A stretch of DNA of 64,000 bases, taken from NCBI GenBank assembly GCA_022509165.1, contig JAFLTT010000001.1, positions 1 through 64,000 of the forward strand, read 5' to 3'. A program made the position numbers and the translations under genes. Each line of letters opens with the position of its first letter. The stretch's first letter is position 1. The DNA is from Muribaculaceae bacterium. GTDB lineage: Bacteria; Bacteroidota; Bacteroidia; Bacteroidales; Muribaculaceae. Shown here in pieces: positions 1 to 8,215 of the stretch. The notes under the pieces are model-generated. The model was not told where the DNA came from and did no database searches. It saw only the letters and a list, made by a program, of their open reading frames with translations.

Positions 1-3
1 ACA

Positions 4-34
4 TTGTCTGTTTGCCTTGAAATAATTATATTTG
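4..34 (+). promoter_or_regulatory. Promoter of pfp
   Basis: A TTG at 4-6 and TATATTTG at 27-34 are separated by 20 bases. This matches the Bacteroidota sigma pattern TTG/TTTG-N19-21-TAnnTTTG. The start codon follows about 25 bases after the -7 box. Confidence 0.65.
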
Positions 35-59
35 CACATAAATTGAAAACAGAGACAAT

Positions 60-1715
60 ATGAAAAAGAGTGCACTTCAGAGAGTAAGGTCAGAGTATCA
101 GCCTAAACTTCCGAAAGCATTGCAAGGACCGGTTAAGGTTCATATCGGTGAAGCAACGGAATCAGTGGCAGACCAAGAAGAAATCAAGAAATTGTTTCCC
201 CACACTTATGGCATGCCGATCGTGCAATTTGAATCTTCAGATGAACCTGAGCATGTAGAGGAACCGTTTAATGTGGGAATTATTCTGTCAGGCGGCCAAG
301 CTCCCGGAGGGCATAATGTGGTGAGCGGTATTTTCGATGGGCTAAAGCGTCTCAATAAAGAAAATCGTCTTTACGGTTTCCTTATGGGTCCTTCCGGTTT
401 CATCAACCATCAATATATGGAACTCACTGCCGGATATATTAAGGAATATCGTAACACAGGTGGATTCGATATCATTGGATCAGGCAGAACTAAACTTGAG
501 ACACCGGAACAATTTGAAGAGGGTTTAAAAATTCTGAAAGAGCTCAATATCAAGGCGTTAGTTATTATTGGTGGTGATGATTCCAATACTAATGCTGCAG
601 TGTTGGCCGAATATTATCAGAACATAGGAGCCGGCGTGCAAGTAATCGGAGTGCCAAAGACAATCGACGGAGACCTTAAGAATAAATGGATTGAAACATC
701 ATTCGGTTTCGATACTGCCTGCAAAGTTTACAGTGAAGTTATCGGCAATATTCAAAGAGATTGTAATTCAGCCAAGAAATATTATCATTTCATCAAATTG
801 ATGGGTAGAAGTGCCTCACACATTGCTCTGGAATGTGCGCTCGAGACACAACCTAATGTATGTATCATCTCTGAAGAGGTGCTTGCAAAGAGAATGACTC
901 TTGATAATATTGTGAATTATATTTGTTATGTAATTGCAGAAAGAGCAAAATTGGGTTGGAACTTCGGTACTGTCCTGATTCCTGAAGGTCTCATTGAATT
1001 TATCCCTTCAATGAAAGATCTGATTTCCGAACTCAATGATGTGTTGGCAGCCCACAATGAGGAACTTGAGGGTCTGGAACCACATGAGAAACTTGATAAG
1101 ATCACCGCTCTACTCTCGCCGGCTAATGCTGATTTATATAAATCTCTACCAAGACATATTGCACGCCAATTGAGTCTTGACAGAGACAGCCATGGAAATG
1201 TACAGGTTTCTCTCATTGAAACTGAAAGCCTCTTGAGTGAAATGGTAGGCAAGAGACTTGCTGAAATGAAGGAAAATGGTCAGTATTCAGGTAAGTTTAA
1301 TGCACAGCATCATTTCTTCGGATACGAAGGCCGTTGCGCCGACCCAACCAATTTCGATGCAGACTATACTTACGCACTTGGTTTCAATGCAGCCATGTTG
1401 ATCAATGCCGGTCTCACAGGATATATGAGTTCTGTAAGAAATCTTACTGAAAAGAGTGAAGACTGGATTGCCGGTGGTATTCCAATCACTATGCTAATGA
1501 ACATGGAGAAACGTCATGGCCACATGAAACCGGTGATTCAAAAAGCATTGGTAAACCTCAACGGACGTCCTTATCTCAAGTTTGCTTCCATGAGAGAAAC
1601 TCTTGCTTTAAATACACTTTATCAGTATCCGGGCCCGATACAATACTTTGGTCCGGCAGAAGTTTGCGACCGTCCTTCCATGACTCTCCTCCTGGAACAT
1701 GACAAGGAAGTGTAA
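60..1715 (+). CDS. pfp: PPi-dependent 6-phosphofructokinase
   Basis: Diphosphate--fructose-6-phosphate 1-phosphotransferase, which phosphorylates fructose-6-phosphate reversibly using pyrophosphate instead of ATP in cytosolic glycolysis. The 551 residues fit the long clade of PPi-PFKs. A GGDDSNTNA motif near residue 171 has the double Asp typical of PPi-specific enzymes, PKTIDGD follows near residue 199, and MGRSASHIALE lies near residue 249. The ATG start sits just downstream of a good promoter, and a strong terminator follows, so the gene appears monocistronic. The call is secure because the active-site motifs are complete and the length is standard. Confidence 0.97.
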   Translation: MKKSALQRVRSEYQPKLPKALQGPVKVHIGEATESVADQEEIKKLFPHTYGMPIVQFESSDEPEHVEEPFNVGIILSGGQAPGGHNVVSGIFDGLKRLNKENRLYGFLMGPSGFINHQYMELTAGYIKEYRNTGGFDIIGSGRTKLETPEQFEEGLKILKELNIKALVIIGGDDSNTNAAVLAEYYQNIGAGVQVIGVPKTIDGDLKNKWIETSFGFDTACKVYSEVIGNIQRDCNSAKKYYHFIKLMGRSASHIALECALETQPNVCIISEEVLAKRMTLDNIVNYICYVIAERAKLGWNFGTVLIPEGLIEFIPSMKDLISELNDVLAAHNEELEGLEPHEKLDKITALLSPANADLYKSLPRHIARQLSLDRDSHGNVQVSLIETESLLSEMVGKRLAEMKENGQYSGKFNAQHHFFGYEGRCADPTNFDADYTYALGFNAAMLINAGLTGYMSSVRNLTEKSEDWIAGGIPITMLMNMEKRHGHMKPVIQKALVNLNGRPYLKFASMRETLALNTLYQYPGPIQYFGPAEVCDRPSMTLLLEHDKEV

Positions 1716-1735
1716 ATACATAAAGAAATAGATAA

Positions 1736-1770
1736 AAAGGAGAGACCCGTAATCTTCAGGTCTCTCTTTT
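1736..1770 (+). terminator. Rho-independent terminator of pfp
   Basis: GAGAGACC (1740-1747) pairs with GGTCTCTC (1759-1766). The stem is extended by G-T and A-T pairs and followed by a T run, 20 bases after the pfp stop. Confidence 0.85.
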
Positions 1771-1793
1771 AGTTATTTAAAAACTTGCAAATC

Positions 1794-2252
1794 ATGAACT
1801 TAAAAAAATCACTATTTTTACTTGCAGTATTAGTTATTACTGGTATCTTCTACGCTTGTGGAGGTAATGCACATAAAGAAGCCATACCGGATGAAGAAAT
1901 GGTAGAAATGACGCCAAATGAGGTTGTGGAAATTCCGAGTTATGAAATAAAAGATAATCATATTCTTCCTGTAGATGGTAAGCCAATGATTGTAGATTTC
2001 TCAGCCACATGGTGTCCGCCATGCAAGGCTTTGAAACCGATATTTGAAAAATTGGCTGAAGATTTCAGGGGCCGTATCACTTTTGTTACTATTGACGTGG
2101 ATGAACAACCCGAATTAGCTCAAGCTTATGGAGTATCCAATATTCCTGCGCTGATTTTTCTTAATAAAGATGGTCAGGTTCAGAATACAATTGTGGGTTT
2201 CCAGAATAGAGATCAATTATTAGCTGCCATTAATACCTATTTCGGCTTTTGA
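1794..2252 (+). CDS. Thioredoxin-fold lipoprotein (WCPPC)
   Basis: A 152-residue envelope thioredoxin. The start is put at the ATG rather than the in-frame TTG nine bases upstream, because it gives a clean signal peptide with lipobox ending at Cys22. A short linker leads to a thioredoxin domain with active site WCPPC (Cys74, Cys77) and the cis-Pro region NIPAL. The expected role is disulfide reduction or redox maturation on the periplasmic side. The next gene is a paralogue starting 5 bases downstream, so the two are surely co-transcribed. The substrate cannot be told from sequence. Confidence 0.88.
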   Translation: MNLKKSLFLLAVLVITGIFYACGGNAHKEAIPDEEMVEMTPNEVVEIPSYEIKDNHILPVDGKPMIVDFSATWCPPCKALKPIFEKLAEDFRGRITFVTIDVDEQPELAQAYGVSNIPALIFLNKDGQVQNTIVGFQNRDQLLAAINTYFGF

Positions 2253-2257
2253 TTAAA

Positions 2258-2854
2258 ATGAAAAAGTTTTTCTTTTTAGTCTTCATATCTTTAATTATAT
2301 TTTCATGTAGTGATAAACATGAGGAAGAATTTATTTTGGATCAGTCGATAGAAATATCTGCAGAAGATGAGTCAGAGAAAGAGACTGATACGAATGAAGA
2401 AATAGAGGAAGATGAAGCCTTAGGAGAGGGGGATATAATAGAAGATAGTGATGGCAACAGCACCGGCGAAGACACAAATAATACCGGCGAAGATACAAAT
2501 GACCCCAATGAGGAAAACAATGCAGAGAGTGTTTCTTTCGAGATAGTTGACTGTAGATTTGTACCCTTGGATGGAAAACCTATAATAGTTAAGTTTTTTG
2601 CTACCTGGTGTTCCTATTGTAAACAATTGGCACCCATATACGAGGAATTGGCTGAAGAATATGGAAGTGTGGCTAATTTTACCGAAGTCGATGTGGATAT
2701 TAATCCTGAAATTGCAAATGAATATGGAGTGACGGGACTTCCCACCTTGGTGTTTATTGATTCAGAGGCCATGGTAAAGACTATAATAAAGGGAATTAGA
2801 ACAAAGGCTGATATAGAGTTACAGATAATTCGTTATTTCGGATATCCCAGTTAA
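2258..2854 (+). CDS. Thioredoxin-fold lipoprotein with acidic linker (WCSYC)
   Basis: A 198-residue paralogue of the preceding gene. ATG 2258 is chosen over a TTG at 2249 because it gives signal peptide MKKFFFLVFISLIIFSC with lipid Cys17. Residues 20-90 form a very acidic, Asn/Thr-rich spacer containing a short repeat of TGEDTN. The thioredoxin domain follows, with active site WCSYC (Cys118, Cys121) and cis-Pro segment GLPTL. The DGKPIIV and LAPIYEELAE stretches are close to those of its neighbour, so this is a tandem duplication with a changed inter-cysteine dipeptide and a longer surface tether. Confidence 0.86.
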   Translation: MKKFFFLVFISLIIFSCSDKHEEEFILDQSIEISAEDESEKETDTNEEIEEDEALGEGDIIEDSDGNSTGEDTNNTGEDTNDPNEENNAESVSFEIVDCRFVPLDGKPIIVKFFATWCSYCKQLAPIYEELAEEYGSVANFTEVDVDINPEIANEYGVTGLPTLVFIDSEAMVKTIIKGIRTKADIELQIIRYFGYPS

Positions 2855-2880
2855 TTCATTTTAAAATAAAAAAGAATAAA

Positions 2881-3041
2881 TGATTATCCTGAATAATATC
2901 CCAAACGACATATGTAGGGACGCAAGGTCATTGCGTCCGCTGATAATCAATGAATTATCCCTCTTTTAATTCGGACGTACGAGCCGTGCGTCCCTACGTT
3001 TGAGGGGAATTTATTAATGGGGGTATTTATGAGGATAATCA
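2881..3041. repeat. MITE-like inverted-repeat element, copy 1
   Basis: A 161-bp noncoding element with perfect 10-bp terminal inverted repeats, TGATTATCCT (2881-2890) and AGGATAATCA (3032-3041). Inside is a second pair of inverted arms, GTAGGGACGCA (2914-2924) and TGCGTCCCTAC (2987-2997). A second copy in the same orientation lies at 48554-48715. The A-rich 10-mer AAAAAGAATA occurs at 2869-2878 and again at 3041-3050, which could be a target-site duplication but may be chance in this AT-rich DNA. It fills the gap between the thioredoxin pair and the next gene. Confidence 0.8.
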
Positions 3042-3071
3042 AAAAGAATATTAATTAAAAAATAAATCGAT

Positions 3072-3545
3072 ATGCTCAATAGTTTTGGAAAGTACGTTGC
3101 CGGACTATGTTTATTTTTAACTTTACCAGGATATTTGAAGGCTGAAAATTCAGTTACAATGATTGAACCCAATGGTAAAGAAACCATTTTTCTGTTATCG
3201 ACTTCACCGCGAGTTTCAATGGAAGATGGAACTGTAATAGTGGAAACAAAAAATGATAGAGTGGAATATACGGGTGAAGGTCCGCTGAAATTTGTATTTT
3301 CAGAAACCGGTGCCATTGAAAAATTTGAAAAAGACCTTCCTCTATTTAAAATAAATCAGTTTTCAATTGAGGCTTCAAACCTGAAACCTGAAACAAACCT
3401 GCAGATTTTAGATCTTTCAGGTAAACTTATTATATCTCAAAAAACTGACACTAATGGGAATATAACTATTCCTGTTTCATATCTTCCAACCGGCGTTTAT
3501 ATTGTAAAATCATACGATAAGAAATTTAAATTTTATAAAAAATGA
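3072..3545 (+). CDS. Small secreted protein with T9SS type A-like tail
   Basis: 157 residues with an N-terminal signal sequence ending near AENS. A short beta-rich region follows, then a C-terminal segment (from about residue 85) with LQILDLSGKLI, PTGVYIVK and a basic end KFKFYKK. That is the layout of type A sorting domains, which send proteins through the type IX system to the cell surface. There is little cargo apart from the tail, which is unusual. The stop overlaps the next start as ATGA, implying translational coupling with the OB-fold-like protein. Function beyond export is unknown. Confidence 0.7.
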   Translation: MLNSFGKYVAGLCLFLTLPGYLKAENSVTMIEPNGKETIFLLSTSPRVSMEDGTVIVETKNDRVEYTGEGPLKFVFSETGAIEKFEKDLPLFKINQFSIEASNLKPETNLQILDLSGKLIISQKTDTNGNITIPVSYLPTGVYIVKSYDKKFKFYKK

Positions 3546-4849
3546 GAAAAATATTAGGTAATGCTATAGTAGCTTCTTTACTCTTATATTCTGCAGGAGC
3601 ATGGGCAGATACGGGAGTGATGATTTATAAGACCGACGGTACTTCAAGCTTTATACCGGAATCTGATTTAGATTATATAGAATTTATTACTACTCAACCT
3701 ACAGATGAGGAACTTACAAATGTAATCAAGAACCTCAAAGATGGTGACTCATTGGAAGCTGTGGCTGTAGTAACAGGGATTTCTTCCAGAGGACTCATTC
3801 TTACTGATAATGCCGGTTCCATACTATATTATTATGGCACCAACTTCAATTCAGCTCCTTATTCAATCGGTACTGTAGTAGAAGCAAAAGGGTTGATAAA
3901 TACCTACAATGATGTGCTTCAATTGTCAAGTACGGCTCAACTTAAGGTGATAGGTAGTAAAAGTTACAATTATCCTATGCCTACCGCTATTGACGGCTCC
4001 TATATAAATGCAGAAATAGGTAATATTGAGCCCCGACTGGCAACCTATGTTACTTTAGATTGCATCACTTTTGAAAGTGGTTATGCTTTGTTGGGAATGA
4101 TTGATGGAACTACTCATGCCGCTTATGTATATTGGCCCGATTCTTCAATTTTGGGAAGTTTAGAGAAAGGTGGTGTATATACCCTCACAGGTTATTTCTT
4201 AGGTATAAGCGCCATTCCCGCCTCCGATAATCCTGTAGTGAATATATTGGTGACAAATGTAGAGGCTAAGGGTGCGTATGATTATTATGAATTTAATCTT
4301 TATGATGGGAGAAATAACTCAGTTGATTTCGAATTAAGGGCATCCAGCTCATCAAATGGAAGTATAATTCTAAATAGTCCGGTTTTTATCACATATGAAG
4401 GAAAGGTAGCTAATCCGGTTCTCTCTTCTTTGAATTATGGATATCTACAAGTTACTCCCTATACTTGGACCACTAATTCTATTTACACAACCACTCTTGA
4501 GAATACGTTCATTTTTGTAGATTACTGTGAGGTTGATGGGCAAAGATATTCCACCCCTGAAGGCACTTTCATGATTAAAGACCGGGATAATGGACGATAT
4601 TATGCAATGATTGGCACTTACAATAGTTTCAATGTTTATGCGTCTCCTACGATCGAAGATGGAATGATTTCAGATAATTTCCTTTTTTCGGCATCTATGA
4701 ATGATGACAATACCTGGAATATAGTAAACCAATACAACAATAAACCAATGTATTTTAGCTCAAAGTATAATAATTTTGCCGGGTATTCTCAAGCCAATGA
4801 GGGAGATTATCTTCCTTATATTTATTCTCAAAAACGATCAACCAGATAA
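3542..4849 (+). CDS. Secreted OB-fold-like protein
   Basis: 435 residues with a cleavable signal peptide (MRKILGNAIVASLLLYSAGAWA) and no lipobox. Near residue 70 begins an OB-fold-like module with GLILTDNAGSILYYYG and IGTVVEAKG, as in DUF5689/YhcR-type OB domains. The C-terminal part (STPEGTFMIKD to YSSKYNNFAGY) closely matches the end of the lipoprotein at 8216-10813, so the two are paralogues with a shared architecture. OB domains of this class often accompany extracellular nucleases, but no catalytic domain is present here. Ligand and function are unknown. It is coupled to the T9SS-tailed protein upstream and followed by a hairpin. Confidence 0.7.
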   Translation: MRKILGNAIVASLLLYSAGAWADTGVMIYKTDGTSSFIPESDLDYIEFITTQPTDEELTNVIKNLKDGDSLEAVAVVTGISSRGLILTDNAGSILYYYGTNFNSAPYSIGTVVEAKGLINTYNDVLQLSSTAQLKVIGSKSYNYPMPTAIDGSYINAEIGNIEPRLATYVTLDCITFESGYALLGMIDGTTHAAYVYWPDSSILGSLEKGGVYTLTGYFLGISAIPASDNPVVNILVTNVEAKGAYDYYEFNLYDGRNNSVDFELRASSSSNGSIILNSPVFITYEGKVANPVLSSLNYGYLQVTPYTWTTNSIYTTTLENTFIFVDYCEVDGQRYSTPEGTFMIKDRDNGRYYAMIGTYNSFNVYASPTIEDGMISDNFLFSASMNDDNTWNIVNQYNNKPMYFSSKYNNFAGYSQANEGDYLPYIYSQKRSTR

Positions 4850-4868
4850 ATTATTCTTTTTAAATAAA

Positions 4869-4901
4869 AGGCCTCTGCCCTCATATTCAGGGAAGAGGCC
4901 T
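4869..4901 (+). terminator. Hairpin between OB-fold gene and ung
   Basis: AGGCCTCT (4869-4876) pairs with AGAGGCCT (4894-4901), with an inner CCCT/AGGG stem. The 3' side is AT-rich rather than a pure T run, so termination may be moderate. It ends 11 bases before the ung start. Confidence 0.65.
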
Positions 4902-4912
4902 AATTTATATCT

Positions 4913-5578
4913 ATGGTAAAAATTGAAGAAGGCTGGAAGGAGACTCTTAAGAATGAGTTTGAAAAGCCGTATTTTAAGAATCTTACAGACAAAGTGAGGC
5001 AGGAATATGCCAATCCGGAATTTAAGATCTATCCTCCTGGTAACAAAATATTTGCTGCCTTTGATTCATGTCCGTTTGATAAGACAAAAGTTGTCATCAT
5101 AGGTCAGGATCCTTATCATGGTTATGGTCAGGCCAACGGACTATGTTTTTCTGTGGCTCCGGGTGTCAGAATCCCTCCGTCATTAGTAAATATTTTTAAG
5201 GAAGTAAGTAATGATATTGGTGCACCGATGCCCGGCGACGGTGATTTGTCACGATGGGCCAAACAGGGAGTCCTTCTTTTAAATTCTTCTCTTACTGTAA
5301 GAGAGGGAAGACCCGGTTCACATTCTGACATAGGCTGGGAAACTTTTACCGATAATGTAGTGGAAAGACTCAATGAAGAGAAGGAAAACCTTGTATTTAT
5401 ATTATGGGGGTCACATGCTATTAAAAAAGGTGAAAAGATAGATCGAAACAAACATTTGGTACTTACTTCACCTCATCCCTCCCCATTATCAGCGCATAAA
5501 GGTTTTTTTGGAAATCATCATTTCACCAAGGCCAATGACTATCTTATTGCTCATGGCAAGGAGCCTATAAATTGGTAA
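4913..5578 (+). CDS. ung: Uracil-DNA glycosylase, family 1
   Basis: Removes uracil from DNA as the first step of base excision repair. The 221 residues are the standard length. Motif GQDPYHG lies at residues 64-70 with the catalytic Asp66, followed by NGLCFSV. The C-terminal HPSPLSAHKGF loop near residue 187 carries the catalytic His. No signal peptide is present and the protein is cytosolic. The gene lies directly behind a hairpin, so it may have its own promoter or depend on readthrough. Confidence 0.98.
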   Translation: MVKIEEGWKETLKNEFEKPYFKNLTDKVRQEYANPEFKIYPPGNKIFAAFDSCPFDKTKVVIIGQDPYHGYGQANGLCFSVAPGVRIPPSLVNIFKEVSNDIGAPMPGDGDLSRWAKQGVLLLNSSLTVREGRPGSHSDIGWETFTDNVVERLNEEKENLVFILWGSHAIKKGEKIDRNKHLVLTSPHPSPLSAHKGFFGNHHFTKANDYLIAHGKEPINW

Positions 5579-5623
5579 ACTATGATTAATCAGAGTGCCT
5601 CCAATTGCTCGATAATTCTTAAT

Positions 5624-6874
5624 CTATAAATTGGAAAGTAGGGTAGAGCCAATAAGCCGGTCGGCACGGGATCCCGGAGTACGTAAAAATACCTGAATAA
5701 GGTATTCATTATTAGTTTCATATTTATTCCCTTCTATGGACGCCGGCAAGGGAACTTTCTCCTTATCAGTCTTTACCACATATTGGTAATTGTAACTTCC
5801 TTGTTTCAGTGGTATGGAGGCATGATAAAGACCGTCGTTCCAATCATATCTCATAAGATTAGATTCTGTGTAAGTATGGTTGGTGAAGTCTCCGTCAAGA
5901 TAAATTTCCCCATATTGACGTTCACCCGGGTCGAGGGAGAAATGCACCAATACGTAGTCTGCTCCTAAATCGGGATCAGTGGAATTATAATCGTCTATCT
6001 TAAATCTGCCGTGTTGTGTATTGTCATATACGTATTGACGATGTTTTCTTGAGGAATCCTGTTGCAACCATGCATTCCACATCCCATTCTGAAAATCTAC
6101 CTTATCTATGTGCATCCCTGGATAATCTGTCCTTACAGTCTCAAAGCGTCTGTATTCGTTACCAGCCTCAAAAATTAATTCGGGTGAGTGTTCAAATACA
6201 GCTTTTTTATCAGTCACCCTCATCGGATGTTTCAATACTCTGACTGTTTCAGGTCTATTGTTTTGGGTTATGGTAATAATCAGGTCCTGATAAGGATTGA
6301 CATTTGGCAGGGCACTTAAATCTGCGTTAAAGAATAGTTGCTGGAATTCTGAATTGAATCCTTTATCAGTCCGAGTAGTCAATCCGGCGTTTACCGGAGT
6401 GATACCTTCAGAAACTGCGAAACGTGCCTGTAGAATTATTTCATCGGGGTCATGTTCAGGGTAAACTTGGAGAAGGTAATTGCCTGACCTAAGAATCGGC
6501 AGTTGAGGGGAGGGGATTTCAATATTATAATTTACATAATGCACATAGGTATTGTTGGAATAGGCATAGTCATCTATTGTGGCATCATTGAAATTTCCAA
6601 GGTATTCATTCTCCATTAAGCGGGATGGTTGCCAGTCTGAGTTACAATGAATCAATCTGAAGCGAAGATATTCGGAATCTTCTCCAATAATATCGAAGTT
6701 GATATTTAGTTTTTCATTTGACCCTAATCTTATTACAGGAGGCCCCATGAAGTTATTAGGGTTGCTCACTTGCAAAGAACGAACCGTACTCCTAAAAACA
6801 TTTTGCCCGGTATCCATACCAAACAAGGCAGGAATACCGAGCAATGTAAATATTATGAAAGTTAATTTTTTCAA
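5624..6874 (-). CDS. Type IX secretion system plug protein (DUF5103)
   Basis: 416 residues with a signal peptide and the DUF5103/T9SS-plug layout: an N-terminal beta domain with IRLGSNEKLNINFDI, then RFRLIHCNSDWQPS and GNYLLQVYP, and a C-terminal part with FDWN-like repeats. Plug proteins of this family close the large SprA/Sov translocon pore of the T9SS in the outer membrane. The only suitable start is TTG at 6872-6874, which overlaps the TGA of the upstream gene as TTGA, so translation is coupled. The neighbour upstream is itself T9SS-tailed, which fits the role. Confidence 0.82.
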   Translation of the reverse strand: MKKLTFIIFTLLGIPALFGMDTGQNVFRSTVRSLQVSNPNNFMGPPVIRLGSNEKLNINFDIIGEDSEYLRFRLIHCNSDWQPSRLMENEYLGNFNDATIDDYAYSNNTYVHYVNYNIEIPSPQLPILRSGNYLLQVYPEHDPDEIILQARFAVSEGITPVNAGLTTRTDKGFNSEFQQLFFNADLSALPNVNPYQDLIITITQNNRPETVRVLKHPMRVTDKKAVFEHSPELIFEAGNEYRRFETVRTDYPGMHIDKVDFQNGMWNAWLQQDSSRKHRQYVYDNTQHGRFKIDDYNSTDPDLGADYVLVHFSLDPGERQYGEIYLDGDFTNHTYTESNLMRYDWNDGLYHASIPLKQGSYNYQYVVKTDKEKVPLPASIEGNKYETNNEYLIQVFLRTPGSRADRLIGSTLLSNL

Positions 6875-8070
6875 CGTACAATCTTAAGAGATTTACCTGC
6901 AGCGGAAACAATATAGATACCTTTTGGTAAATCCTGTATATTTAAGTAATCATCAGTTGTAGATGAAACTATGCTACCGGCCATGTTTATCACACGGATG
7001 CCCCTGGAACCTTCACAGGTTATGATATGACCGTTATATTTTATTTCACCGGTTTCTACGGTTATGGAGCCTACTCCAAGGTTTGAATCAAATGTTTCTG
7101 TAGAAACACATTTGAATTCTTTTGGAGAGCCTTTGGGAACTATAATATAAGCAGTGTTAGCCGGTATGGTTGAAATATCAGATGTCACGAAACCAAAAGA
7201 TCCGTCACTGCAAATTCCCGGTATACGCATGGTTTCCGGATCATATAGCAACTGATTGAAGACTTGAGTCTTGTCATCCTGATAATTAAAATAAACTCCT
7301 TTTAGAGAGTTTCCCTTTAATTCTGAATTTTCAGTTACAATTTTTAATTTATTATCAGCAGCATTTTCTCCTGCACATTTAATTATAACAGGGCTACCGC
7401 CGGGTACTATTCCTGAGTGTTCTATCATCTCGGCCATTCCGTTGGCAATTCTTCCGATATAATAGGTCTTGACGCCGTTAGAGTAGGGTTGGTAGGCAAA
7501 GGATGTGTAAAGGGTTGAATAAAGGTTCCCAGAGGCCTCTATCGTAGGTTTTGCCCCAAAGAAATTAGCACTGTTCTCATTCACCGGTAGAAAGTACCAC
7601 TGTGAAAATTTCACGTTTACCGGAGGTGTAATGGTGGCATAACCAAATTGACGAGACTTGATGGTCTGTCCGTCAGCTATATTTTTCTTTGCATCATTCT
7701 TTTTACCCCAGAGCCAATAAAGGGATTCATTATTAGAATCAACTTCGTCACTCCCGATATAAAGCACATTTTTCACCATCTTCTGAAGGCTGATTCCTTG
7801 TGCGCTGATGTCATATTCATTTCCGTTGATGTGTTTGATATAGATGATAGAAGCAGGGTCGGAAAGGATATATTCTGTGTCGTTGTTCAATTCCAATGCA
7901 TGAAGATCGGCCGAACCGGCTATTACATCTACATCTCCATCATTATCTACCAGGCTGGTCCATCTTAAAGAACCATAATTTTGAACTCTATAATAACCGT
8001 TTCCTGTGATTGTTGCAAAAGTTGTGAAGAATACTAAACTGAAAAGAAGTGATATAATTGTCTTTTTCAT
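6871..8070 (-). CDS. Secreted protein with T9SS-like C-terminal tail
   Basis: 399 residues with signal peptide MKKTIISLLFSLVFFTTFA. The body starts with GYYRVQNYGSLRW, a lectin-like beta-trefoil type opening seen in secreted Bacteroidota proteins. The end (IRVINMAGSIV, LPKGIYIVSAAGKSLKIVR) resembles a type A sorting domain. No catalytic motif is recognised. It has a good promoter upstream and is translationally coupled to the plug gene. A surface protein role is inferred and the ligand is unknown. Confidence 0.68.
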   Translation of the reverse strand: MKKTIISLLFSLVFFTTFATITGNGYYRVQNYGSLRWTSLVDNDGDVDVIAGSADLHALELNNDTEYILSDPASIIYIKHINGNEYDISAQGISLQKMVKNVLYIGSDEVDSNNESLYWLWGKKNDAKKNIADGQTIKSRQFGYATITPPVNVKFSQWYFLPVNENSANFFGAKPTIEASGNLYSTLYTSFAYQPYSNGVKTYYIGRIANGMAEMIEHSGIVPGGSPVIIKCAGENAADNKLKIVTENSELKGNSLKGVYFNYQDDKTQVFNQLLYDPETMRIPGICSDGSFGFVTSDISTIPANTAYIIVPKGSPKEFKCVSTETFDSNLGVGSITVETGEIKYNGHIITCEGSRGIRVINMAGSIVSSTTDDYLNIQDLPKGIYIVSAAGKSLKIVR

Positions 8071-8097
8071 TCCATCAATAATTACTCATTTAGAACG

Positions 8098-8129
8098 CAA
8101 AATTACAGATTTTTATTATTTGTGACAAA
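8098..8129 (-). promoter_or_regulatory. Promoter of the T9SS cargo/plug operon
   Basis: On the minus strand, TTTG (8126-8129) and TAATTTTG (8098-8105) are separated by 20 bases, the expected Bacteroidota spacing. The start codon lies about 28 bases downstream. Confidence 0.72.
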
Positions 8130-8170
8130 ATCGTAAAAGTTGACAAAAGATAAACCCTTAAATAAATAAA

Positions 8171-8194
8171 GAAGGCCCCTTGATAGGAGCCTTC
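8171..8194 (-). terminator. Terminator of the TonB/OB-fold operon
   Basis: Minus-strand hairpin with GAAGGC (read from 8194) pairing with GCCTTC ending at 8171 and further inner pairing, then TTTATTTATTT. It lies about 20 bases after the stop of the OB-fold lipoprotein. Confidence 0.8.
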
Positions 8195-8215
8195 TCAAAA
8201 TTATAGAATCTAAAA

